Part shown: piece by piece, positions 43,551-52,269 of the stretch
Position numbering within the stretch: position 1 is the stretch's first letter
How the letters are laid out: the number at the start of each line of letters is the position of its first letter
From: Priapulus caudatus
Lineage: Eukaryota > Priapulida > Priapulimorpha > Priapulimorphida > Priapulidae
NCBI RefSeq assembly: GCF_000485595.1
Contig: NW_014577422.1
Coordinates: 51,071-103,339 of the forward strand
DNA length: 52,269 bases
Direction: 5' to 3'
The notes under the pieces: generated by a model
Told to the model about the DNA's origin: nothing
The model's input: the letters and a program-made list of their open reading frames with translations, nothing else
The model's database searches: none
Made by a program: the position numbers and the translations under genes

Positions 43551-44790
43551 GAAAGAGGAAGCGCTTGGTTAGGACAGGATGGGAGGAGAGAGAGGAATGG
43601 AGGAATGATGTGGGCGGAGGGAGGTGTGTCGGATGTAGGGAGGCTGGACGACGCGAGGCAGCGCGGTGGTAGGAGGGATGGAGCGAGGGGAGGCGTGGTT
43701 AGGAAGGATGGGACGAGAGAGGAGGGGTGGTAGAAGGATGGGAGGAGAGAGGAGGGGTGGTAGGAAGGATGGGACAGAGAGGAGGTGACCACCGATAGTG
43801 GTAGAGGATGGGACGAGAGAGGCGGGGTGGTAGGATGGACTGGCGAGGAGGAGAGGAGGGAGTGGTAGGGTCAGAGGAAGGTGGTTGGTAAGGCATGGGA
43901 GGAGAGGATGAGGGTGCGTGGAGATGCAGGAGGCATTGTAGGACAGAGGAGGGAGGGTGGCAGGCTGGGGAGGCATGGTAGGAGATGGGAAGGAGAGAGG
44001 AGGGATTGGTAGGGAGAGGAGCGGGTTGGTAGGAGGCTGGAGGAGAGGGAGGGAGTGGTGAGGAATGGATGGGACGAGAGAGGAGGCCAGGGGTTGGTAG
44101 GAAGGATTGGCGAGAGAGCGAGGAGGTTGGTAGGTTAAGAGATGGCAGACGAAGAGGAGGGGTGGTAGGAAAGGATGTGGAAGAGAGAGGAGGGTGGGTA
44201 GAGGCTGGGCAGAGAGGAGGTGGTAGTAGAAGGGATTGGACGATGAGAGAGGGGTGGTTAGAAGGATGGACACGAAGGGAGCCGGTGGTAGGAAGGATGG
44301 GCGAGAGAGGGAGGGGGTAGGTAGGCTAAGGATGGAGTGAGGAGGGAGGATGCAAGTAGGATGCGGCAGGAGTGAGGAGGCGTGGTAGGAGGATGGTAGG
44401 GAGAGAGAGGGGTGGAGGAAGGATGGGAGGAGAGAGGAGGGGTGGTAGGAAGGATGGGACGAGAGAGGAGGGGTGGTAGGAAGGATGGGAGGAGAGAGGA
44501 GGGATGGTAGGAGAGAGGAGGGATGTAGGAGAGAAGGAAGGGATGCAGGAAAAGGATGGGAGGAGAGAGAGGTGGTGGTGTAGGACAGAGGAGGGATGGT
44601 ATGGAGAGGTACGAGATGGCTGCAGAGGATGTGGATATGGGTAGAGGCAAGGGAGGCGATGGTAGGAGTATGGAGGAGAGAGGAGAGAGGTGGGATTGTA
44701 GGTAAGGATGTAGGAGAGAGAGGGGACGGTAGCATAGATGTGTAACATGGTAGGAGAGGAGGGGGATGGTGGAGGAAGCATGGTATGAGA
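43515..44790 (+). repeat. 31-bp GGATGGGAGGAGAGAGGAGG minisatellite at the LIPE stop
   Basis: About 40 units of GGATGGGAGGAGAGAGGAGG plus GGTGGTAGGAA. The cleanest part is 44420-44510; the rest is full of single-base indels. The first unit (GCGATGGGAGGAGGGAGGAG plus GGGTGGTAG) is the likely end of the LIPE reading frame, including its TAG. Long reverse-strand P/S/L-rich frames here come from the repeat. Confidence 0.88.
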
Positions 44791-45783
44791 AGTGAGCGTA
44801 ATTCTGGGTACGGCTACTTTTCAACGACGTGCGAACAGTTAGACGCGTCTTGCGTCCCTTCTGTTGTGTAGAATTGTGGAGGTATGATGGTAGATGTTTT
44901 GGTGCTGGAGTGAGGGTTGTGCGCGGTGTGCGAGATTCGCCATGAGTATATCGCGTTTGTTCGACAGCTGGGAGCTCCGTCTCAGGCCAATGCTCAGTGC
45001 ACAATAGTTACACGAAGAGATTATGGACGCGCTGTTTAGAAGTTAATATGTGCGTGGTCACTGTCTCGTGTTAGGAGCTGGATAGCTCTCATGGCCATAG
45101 GGTGAAGTCCAGACGCCATGACATCACTCCTCGAATAATGCGGCCATAGGCTGGAGCGATTTCACGTGACCATGACGTGATCATTCTTATGACTTCTTTC
45201 TCACGCTGTTATATCTATCTATCTATAATATATAAATTCTGTCGTTGTTTTATGATTTATCAAGTTTATTTTCATGCGAATAAAAATAATAATATTTATA
45301 TATATTATCATTATCCAATTGAAATGTTGTGGGCGCACACGGTTTTTGGGTAGTGGTGGCCGATGGCGGCAGTGGCGCGTTGTGCGTGGATATCGAACGT
45401 GGTACGCTAGCGCATATCTAGTTGTTATGAAGCCGTTATTTTCGCGGTTAAATATTTTCGCGATTCAGACGACGGACATTTTCGCGAGTAGTTAATTTCG
45501 CGGTCGGGACGCGGTCGCCGAAATTCGCAAAAATTAAACCACCACGAAATATACAGCTTATACAGGAGATCAGTGGCCGTGGTCATACCGACGTAATCGT
45601 ATTGGATTATTCTAAAAAGCAATGCTAAGTAATGAAGTGCTGGACAATGAAACAATGAAATAATCAAGCCATTTTAATGCATGCACGTGTGAAAAACGTG
45701 TATAAACTGGGTGAGATTGACCGACCTAGCAACACTATCCATATGAGGTGTGGCTATCTCATCTGGCAGATTTTGTTAAATGG
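44791..45783. other. Intergenic, right of LIPE
   Basis: No exon recognised. About 45425-45545 is an imperfect palindromic TTTTCGCGGTTAAATATTTTCGCG-like block with a CGCGGTCGGGACGCGGTCGCCG centre, probably a MITE remnant. Confidence 0.45.
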
Positions 45784-46285
45784 CAGGGCGGATTCAGACG
45801 TATTTGCCGTATTGGGTGCACTTCGAAGTTGCATTCGAAATTTGCGCTAAAAAATACGAAAACAATTTGATGGAATTTGGCTATATTTTATTTGTTTTCT
45901 TTTTCTTCTGATTCATTGACAGGACTTGAAGGAATCAAAATTTTACATGGTAACAAACTAGCTTTGATATCTGAAAAAGAAGGGAAGTGCTTGAATCATT
46001 CTGCATTAATTGCTGGTATGCAAAGCGCAGACAAAATGAAGCAGAAATAAAATTCCATATGGTTTTTAGCTATTGCTGCTTGACTAAATGTGTGCTCAAA
46101 TGGTGCTCATTTTTGTGCCCAGGTACCCTTGAAATTTTGAAATTTTCTGGGGGAGGCCCCCTAGACCCCCGCCATGTGCTTCCGCGCCTGACGGCGCCCA
46201 CTGGGGGTGGTGTGCCCTTTTTGGGGGATGTGCCCTTAAAATCTGGAAAAATACTGTCTAGCTTCAGCCATGGATCCGCCCCTGA
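45784..46285. mobile_element. Possible hAT-like repeat with GGCGGATTCA ends
   Basis: The left end CAGGGCGGATTCA resembles the reverse of the right end TGGATCCGCCCCTG. GGGGGAGGCCCCCTAGACCC stands in the right half. No target duplication found, so the limits are tentative. Confidence 0.45.
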
Positions 46286-46858
46286 ATAGATATCATAGGC
46301 GTTAGATTTCAGGTATGTGTGATGTTATGTAGTTGCAGTTTAGTTTAATTTTGTGGCTGTTAAATCAATACACTGCCGTGTGTGGAATGCTCTTGCGTTA
46401 TGGCGTATAGAAATTCGTAGCCGTTGGCTAATTGCCATCGGTATGCAAATTACTGATTTAATTTACTCAGAGATATAGATCAGTGGTCGAGAAAAGATGT
46501 GTAAAGTAGGTGTGGAAATAGATTTAGACCCATGTTTTATCTATATACTTTATGCTACTTGTGGCGATATTAGGATAAGCAATACTAGGAATTCATACTC
46601 ATCATCACTACAAAGCGAGCGGTTTAATGCGCATTGTCAATAATTTTGTGATATCTTGAGGTGCGCATGCGCGCTTTCATTTTTATGAATGTAGATTGTT
46701 TGAAATATCGTTCATAACTAATATTTATGTGATGTATTTGAGTCGCTGGATTGACGAGGTTTGGAGTCGTGGGTGCATCTAAGAAATATTTATGGAGCTG
46801 GGAGCGGTTCGGGTTATGGTGTGGGTCCGGGAAGCGTGGAAGATCACAATCCGATGTT
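46286..46858. other. Intergenic, nothing recognised
   Basis: Mixed AT-rich sequence without repeats or exons that could be recognised. Confidence 0.4.
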
Positions 46859-46914
46859 ATCAGGAGTGAATAATAATAGATCATAATAATAATCTATTAT
46901 TATTCACTGCTGAT
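46859..46914. mobile_element. Foldback element CAGGAGTGAATAATAATAG, short copy
   Basis: ATCAGGAGTGAATAATAATA and TATTATTCACTGCTGAT are inverted arms around a short ATAATAAT centre. Sister of 31329-31425. Confidence 0.75.
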
Positions 46915-47252
46915 TATTATCGGTCAGTTCGCTACACCTGTTACTCATTCTAGAAATACCATGCAAATTTCAACCAGTCGAAACCAAAAACGATTGTAGA
47001 TAAAGTAGGCTATTTTATTCTATTTATACGAAGTTTTAATACAATGATATATACGATGGTGCGAAACGGGTCTAAAGTGGGGCGAACACCCGGACTTAAA
47101 TTGATGAGGACGCCACCTCATGCCGCCCAGTACTGCACGAAGGGTCGTATAATGTCGTATAATATGTACCCGAGGTAACTATCTGATATGGTAAGGGCGG
47201 CTTATTGAGTCGGGCGACTGAAATAATCGCCCGATAATATCAAAACGTTTTA

Positions 47253-48819
47253 GGGCCGGACACACTAGGCGATTTTACACGTGTGTGCGTGAGTGCGTTG
47301 GTGCGTGTGTGTACAGGTACACGTGCGTGCGTGCATGCATGTGCACGTAGACGTGCGTGCGTGCGTACGTGCGTGCGTGCGTGCGTGTGCACGTACACCT
47401 GCGTGCATGCATGCGTGCGTGCGTGTGCACGTACACCTGCGTGCATGCATGCGTGCGTGCGTGTGTAAATGTGCGTGCATGCGTGCTGTGCACGTACACG
47501 TGCGCGCGTGCGTGCGTGCGTGCGTGTGCAAGTACACGTGCGTGCGTGCGTGCGTGTGTACGTACATGTGCGTTCGTGCGTGCGTGCGTGTGCACTTACA
47601 CGTGCGTACATGCGTGCGTGCGTGGAACGTACACGTGCGTGGCCTGCGTGCGTGTGTGAGTGTGTGCGTGTTCACGTACACGTGCGTGCGTGCGTGTGTG
47701 CGTGTGTGTGCAGGTACACGTGAGTGCGTGCGTGCGTGCGTGCGTGTGTACGTACATGTGCGTTCGTGCGTGCGCGCGTGTGCACTTACACGCTGCGTAC
47801 ATGCGTGCGTGCGTGTGAACGTACACGCTGCGTGCCTGCGTGCGTGTGTGAGTGCGTGCGTGTTCACGTACAGCGTGCGTGCGTGCGTGTGTGCGTGTGT
47901 GTGCAGGTACACGTGAGTGCGTGGGTGCGTGTGTGTGTGCACGTACACGTGCGTGCGTGCGTGCGTGCGTGTGTGCGCGCGTGTGCATGTGCACGTAGAC
48001 GTGCGTCGCGAACGTGCGTGCGTGCGTGCGTGCGTGTGCATGTACACGTGCGTGCATGAGTGTGTGCGTGCGTGCGTGTGAACTTACACGTGCGTGCATG
48101 AGTGCGTGCGTATGCATGTACACGTATGTGCATTAGTGTGTGCGTGCGTGTGCACCGTACATGTGCGTGGCGTGCGTGCGTGTGTACGTACACGTGCGTG
48201 CGTGCGTGTGTACGTACACGTGCGTGCGTGTGAACTTACACGTGCGTGCGTCCGTGTTTGTGCACGTACACGTACGTGCGTCCGTGAGTGCGTGTGCAGG
48301 TACACGTGTGTGCAGGTACACGTGTGTGCATGTGTGCGTGCGTACGTGCGTGTGTGTGCAGGTACACGTGCGTGCGTGCGTGCATGCATGTGCACGTAGA
48401 CGTGCGTGCGTGCGTGTGCACGTACACGTGCGTGCATGCGTGCGTGCGTGCGTGCATGTGTGTGTGCGTGCGTGTGCACGTACACGTGCGTGCGTGCATC
48501 GCTATTACATGACATGACATACTAAACATGAAACATGCTATTACGTCAGTATCGTTGAACAACTCTGATTGGCTGATGAATTGTACAATCCGGCGACTAA
48601 ATTACCGACCCGGACACACTAGGCGATTTTATCGGGCGACTGAAATGATCGCCCGATAATATCGAAACGTTTGATCTATGCGATTAATTTCGGGCCGACT
48701 AAATCGGGCGACTAAATCGGGCGACTAAATCGCGCGAATGACTGGACACACTAGGCGATTTCACAGGGCGATTTAGTCGCCCGCGATAAAATCGCCTAGT
48801 TGTGTCCGGCCCTTTAGGG
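47253..48819. mobile_element. Inner element with GGGCCGGACACACTAGGCGA ends
   Basis: Left end AGGGCCGGACACACTAGGCG ATTTTA is mirrored by TAAAATCGCCTAGTTGTGTC CGGCCCT at the right. The phrases CGGGCGACTGAAAT and ATCGCCCGATAATATC recur at 47212 and 48632, so the element has internal repeats or two overlapping copies. Confidence 0.75.
47281..48500. repeat. GTGC satellite with a higher-order unit
   Basis: About 1.2 kb of GTGCGTGCGTGCG broken every 35-50 bases by GTGCACGTACACGTGCGTGC-type palindromic spacers. A larger repeat of about 230 bases is also visible (47555-47700 against 47735-47880). All long frames here are R/T/H/A or V/R/A/C repeats, not genes. Confidence 0.92.
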
Positions 48820-49193
48820 TTAGGGTTAGGAGTAGGCGTAGGCGACATACTCGCCGACACCTCGGGTACTAATATACGACAACGACCCCTTCAGCCCCAG
48901 TACTGGCTCCTCCACCGCGCAGCCCACGTTATAACATAGGTTCATGAGGCAATGCAAGTAGTGGTTGATACTAGCCGCGGACACGCACTTACACGAAGTT
49001 CTGTAGTTTTGTGCGGTGCGCACACGTGAGGTATGCGTGAGCGTGGTACGGACACGCGGCTATCCCTACGAGCGTGCTACGACAACGCCGTGATATCTTG
49101 CGCGTGCCGAGAGAGAGATTCCAATCGGAGTCAGTCAGTTTGCACCGCTTGCTGCTACGCGTTGCAATCTTCCTGGTGGAAATTATATACTAA

Positions 49194-49406
49194 TTAAGCC
49201 CGGCGCACACGTGGCGATTTTTATTGACAGTACGTCGACTCGACAACAAATATCAAATATGTTTGATATCCAGCGACGAGTTTCTGGCGTTCAAAATCGG
49301 GTGACGCCGTGCAGCGCACACGTTGCGATTTCTCGGCGATTTGTTGCTGGCAACAGAATCGCCGGTACTGTCGATAAAAATCGCTACGTGTGCGCCGCGG
49401 CTTTAG
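49194..49406. mobile_element. TTAA-type MITE with GGCGCACACGT ends
   Basis: Left end TTAAGCCCGGCGCACACGTG GCGATTTTTATTGAC is mirrored by GTCGATAAAAATCGCTACGT GTGCGCCGCGGCTTTA. GCAGCGCACACGTTGCGATT repeats the end motif inside. No transposase. Confidence 0.78.
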
Positions 49407-49479
49407 AGACACTAAATTATTTGTACATAACGGAATGCTTGTATCGCGGATTGTGCTATGCCAACTTAATTTTTATACA

Positions 49480-49733
49480 GTTATACATGGTAATATCAAT
49501 AGCAGCCAACTCGTTAAAGTTACACAGCTGCATCTTTATTACTGTACTACCAGTAGGTATAGCAAAGCCTATCATAGATTTTTAGATCCGTATTACTAGT
49601 ATCCTAGATATATGCTCTGAGCGCGAACGCGGTGGCAGTGAGGGCGCACTTGATTCGGTTGCCAGAGAGTTACAGAAGAATACTTGGCTACAGTACACGT
49701 CAGTTGAGCGCTGTCGCTCTGCGGCACTTGTTT
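49480..49733 (+). repeat. Dispersed repeat, copy 2
   Basis: Forward copy of the 7259-7490 repeat, from GTTAAAGTTACACAGCTG through TAGTATCCTAGATATATG and GAGCGCGAACGCGGTGGC to GAGCGCTGTCGCTCTGCGGC. Not a tRNA-like sequence; class unknown. Confidence 0.65.
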
Positions 49734-50373
49734 TATGTAAGGGAATCTTATTCTACTGCCTCGCCGTTTCTTGCCGTTTACGCGTGTCGGTGTAGACTTC
49801 ACATGTAGGTGAACGTAGAGTGTAGGTGGGTATATCGTACACAATTGACGTCGATCGTTGATTGCATTATTTAGGCGGTGCCAAGCTATCCCCACAGCTA
49901 ACCACAGCTGCCAAGCACATCTAATTGCTGGTGGAGGTAGAGGTCGTCGTGTTATAAGAAGAACACTGACATTAGAGCTGTGGTTAATGTGAGGGTGGCA
50001 TTGATACGCGCTTGCTTAGGTGCGTCCGTTGGTGCAATGTATCATCATTCAAAGAGATTCAGTATTATTGAACAGCTGTGTGAATGAAATAATGACAGAG
50101 TTTCCGACATTTCCGAGTCGCGGAACCTCTGCAGTGTAAAGTATGTTTGTTACTAGTGATAGTCATCGTTACTAGATTACTCCGGCATTTGAATCGTAGA
50201 TCGAAACTATGCTAACAAGCAGATGAATGATTTGCATATCAACAGTCAGGCGAGTGTGCGGGTAGATAGATGAATACTCCCTGAATACTGTAGGAGTGCG
50301 TCTCTGTGCTTTTTGGTGTGTTCACCTCTTACTGCAAATGCATATGTCATATATCTACACTAACACGTTTAGT

Positions 50374-50436
<63 letters not shown>

Positions 50437-51240
50437 CTACAGGTCAGTGTTTATATATATCGTATGTCTGGAGTCCGAGTCTTTATATATTATATATTTG
50501 CACTAATAGTGTTTATATATTGTATACTCTACATAAATGGTGTTTATATATACATTATATCAAGAGTACATAATGGGAGAGGTGACTACAGATTTACGGT
50601 AATAGCTATGATCTCGTATCGGTATGTGTGCGTTGTTATACAAAATAATAAATATATATATATATCGTCATTTATTAGCAGTTGTCTATTTCTCATATAA
50701 AATCCGACCTATGTGGAATTTTCACTTGACCAGTGAGAGGCAAACATGCCTTGCGAAAACCCTTATTGGTTCTTGTTGTCTAATGTCTACCCACACTGTA
50801 AACGGTGCATAGGCCTGACCTAATCCAATTATTTCACGATTTCAAATTGGTCTATCAAGACGGTATAACTGCGATGAATGCCAAAACTTCTATTGAATCG
50901 AATCTTTGAAAGAAACGTCCCTAGATGGACCCAGTAGTATTCGCCAGGAACAAGAAATCTGGAACATGTATTTCAAAAGAAAACCCGGTTTTTCAAAAGT
51001 GGAATCATAGCTTTTATTACAAAATACTAGTAGCTACAACTGCCCCGATATTAGGCATGTTTCCTTCCATACTTCAAAGCAGACCCTTATCATCGGCATC
51101 ATCATTGCCATCATCATCAATGACACACATCTTATTTACCACACGTTTCTTAATATGGGAGCGGTTCTTGTGTCAATAACAAAAAGCCAGCAAGCACAGT
51201 CACGCGGCTGGCCAAAACAACGAAGCCACATGCACGCGAA
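49734..51240. other. Intergenic sequence
   Basis: A (TA)n microsatellite at 50374-50431 and one end of a foldback element at 50559-50581 (ATCAAGAGTACATAATGGGA). No exon recognised. Confidence 0.45.
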
Positions 51241-51242
51241 TA

Positions 51243-51368
51243 TGACGTCACCCTACATGCCACGTGTGAATGACGTCTCATCTGCACGCGCGTGACGTCA
51301 CAACATCTACGGCATCAACCACAGACGTCGTAACGTCTGCCGAGTTTTCCTGGAGCGCACGTATAAAA
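51243..51368 (+). promoter_or_regulatory. CRE cluster and TATA box, probable promoter
   Basis: TGACGTCA at 51243-51250 and 51293-51300, TGACGTCT at 51271-51278, and GACGTC/ACGTCT at 51324-51339, followed by TATAAAA at 51362-51368. A start would be expected near 51393. CRE sites bind CREB/ATF factors. The arrangement is directly visible; the gene it drives is not, and would lie to the right. Confidence 0.6.
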
Positions 51369-51537
51369 CACAGCGACGCGTTCTCTCTCTCTGCTGCTCG
51401 CTACTCGACCCTACTGGTTCCTCTACATGCTAACAGCTTAGCTCGCCGCCTTCCTCTCTCTCTCTCCACCTCAGTTGGAAGCCATGTCCCGGATTCCTCG
51501 CCACCTCCGCGTGCGTAACCGGTGACGACGCACGCAG

Positions 51538-51735
51538 GTGGAGACCTGTGTGAGTCGTCCGCGGGCGGGATCTCGTGGGAGCCCTCAGCGATTATCGATA
51601 CGGCTTTGTTGTAATAATACGTCTCGCGCGTGGCGATCGGTGACCGTGCTTAGGAACCTGCTACATGAGCAAGCTACCACGCACGGCAAGAGGCAGCGCA
51701 GCAGCGTAAAGAAAGCCACCTCGTCGCTGACAGGT
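51538..51735 (+). other. Possible 5' exon of an unrecognised gene
   Basis: An open stretch downstream of the CRE/TATA promoter ending at CTGACAG|GTAGAG. Its frame has no stop and reads THGKRQRSSVKKATSSLTG before the donor, but matches no family I recognise. It may be 5' untranslated sequence or a short first coding exon. Confidence 0.25.
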
Positions 51736-51813
51736 AGAGTAAACGTATACATACTTACGTATTTTCGTGGCTTACGGGACTCGGTTTATTCACAACCCGG
51801 TGGAGTCCTATAA

Positions 51814-52269
51814 GCTTAAGGCCGGGCTAGTTATATTACTCATATTTCTAGCTCATTAAACTCATTATTATAGTTGTTTGTTGTTTAGCTATGGGTTCAG
51901 TATTATACACCTCAAGCAGAAGAGCCTACACAGTGTATACAAACCAATGGAGGGAGTGAGGTAAGCCTTAAAAAATAAAGCTTAAAATAGTCTTCGAGGA
52001 TAAAAGATGGCAAAACAAGAGTGCAGGCCTTATTGCCTAATTGATGGTAAACACATACCTGTAGTGGGGAGAGAGATTATGCAGTAAGAGCTTTCTCTTT
52101 AGATAATTACCTTCTAAGTTTGGGGGTCCGTCTAGTGCATTGAGCGTTTTTATAAGCCGAGAAATACGATATGTATACATGGTTATCTCTACATCAGTAG
52201 GTAAGAGTAATAACTTATAATTAGTACAGGCTAGCAGAAAACCTGTCACCTGACTCGACTCCTATTCTC
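51814..52269. other. Right edge, nothing recognised
   Basis: AT-rich sequence, possibly an intron of the gene suggested by the upstream promoter. No exon or repeat recognised. Confidence 0.35.

Larger units (their letters stand above)
47166..48869. mobile_element. Composite of two nested MITEs around a satellite
   Basis: Outer ends GTACCCGAGGTAACTATCTG (left) and CGACACCTCGGGTAC (right) belong to the 2821-2952 family, whose interior GGGTTAGGAGTAGGCGTAGG also appears at 48818-48841. An inner element fills the space (47253-48819). Confidence 0.7.

Noticed and set aside
43569-44735. Reverse-strand open frame of 388 residues rich in P/S/L
   Set aside because: Translation of the 31-bp minisatellite; no domain, and the frame wanders with the indels.
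47265-48047. Long reverse-strand open frame (about 260 residues) of H/T/R/A repeats
   Set aside because: Pure translation of the GTGC satellite; all frames on both strands are open for the same reason.
37492-48830. Telomere-like TTAGGG repeats at 37492, 48813 and (reverse) 16051
   Set aside because: Only two or three units each; the 48.8-kb one is part of a MITE whose family copy at 2850 has the same words. Not telomeric.
1-52269. tRNA, rRNA or snRNA genes
   Set aside because: None recognised by eye on either strand; a covariance-model search would be needed to exclude small RNA genes.

Overview
This is animal (metazoan) nuclear DNA. Genes are split into short exons with GT..AG introns, and repeats fill most of the rest. 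The mix of hAT-like and TTAA-type MITEs, very long GTGC/CT/trinucleotide arrays and a hormone-sensitive lipase gene suggests a marine invertebrate, but nothing visible fixes the phylum.

Three genes are supported by exon-by-exon matching to known protein families, with intron phases that agree at every junction. (1) PCGF3 (PCGF3/5 type), + strand, enters from the left edge: five exons from 308 to 3383, starting after the RING finger and ending with the RAWUL domain. (2) PCGF1, - strand: seven firm exons from 10945 down to 6303, carrying the complete RING finger and RAWUL domain; the first coding exon is uncertain. The two Polycomb-group RING genes are convergent, 2.9 kb apart, and share intron positions in RAWUL. 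(3) LIPE (hormone-sensitive lipase), + strand: nine exons from 16557 to about 43550, with the HSL N-terminal domain, the HGGG oxyanion loop, GDSAGG, a long acidic regulatory insert with PKA-like sites, and the Asp and His of the triad. The last exon needs at least two frame changes, most likely sequence errors.

Layout: 1-3.4 kb PCGF3; 3.4-6.3 kb intergenic with a hAT MITE; 6.3-11.2 kb PCGF1; 11.2-16.5 kb CpG-rich stretch, hairpins and MITEs; 16.5-43.6 kb LIPE, its introns full of repeats; 43.5-44.8 kb minisatellite; 44.8-51.2 kb intergenic, including a nested MITE with a 1.2-kb GTGC satellite; 51.2-51.4 kb a CRE-rich TATA promoter apparently facing a gene off the right edge.

Two points matter most. 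First, the tandem repeats of LIPE sit on its exon borders: at five borders (exon 4 acceptor; exon 6, 7 and 8 donors; stop codon) the border sequence itself is the repeated unit. At exon 7 the 24-bp unit keeps reading frame and splice phase over about ten copies. Second, parts of the window appear falsely duplicated or unpolished: 27.66-29.74 kb recurs at 34.77-36.76 kb, and 18.9-19.97 kb recurs at 26.58-27.65 kb, differing mainly by one-base indels. A hAT element whose two 8-bp target-site copies lie 3.6 kb apart marks where a copy was probably misplaced.
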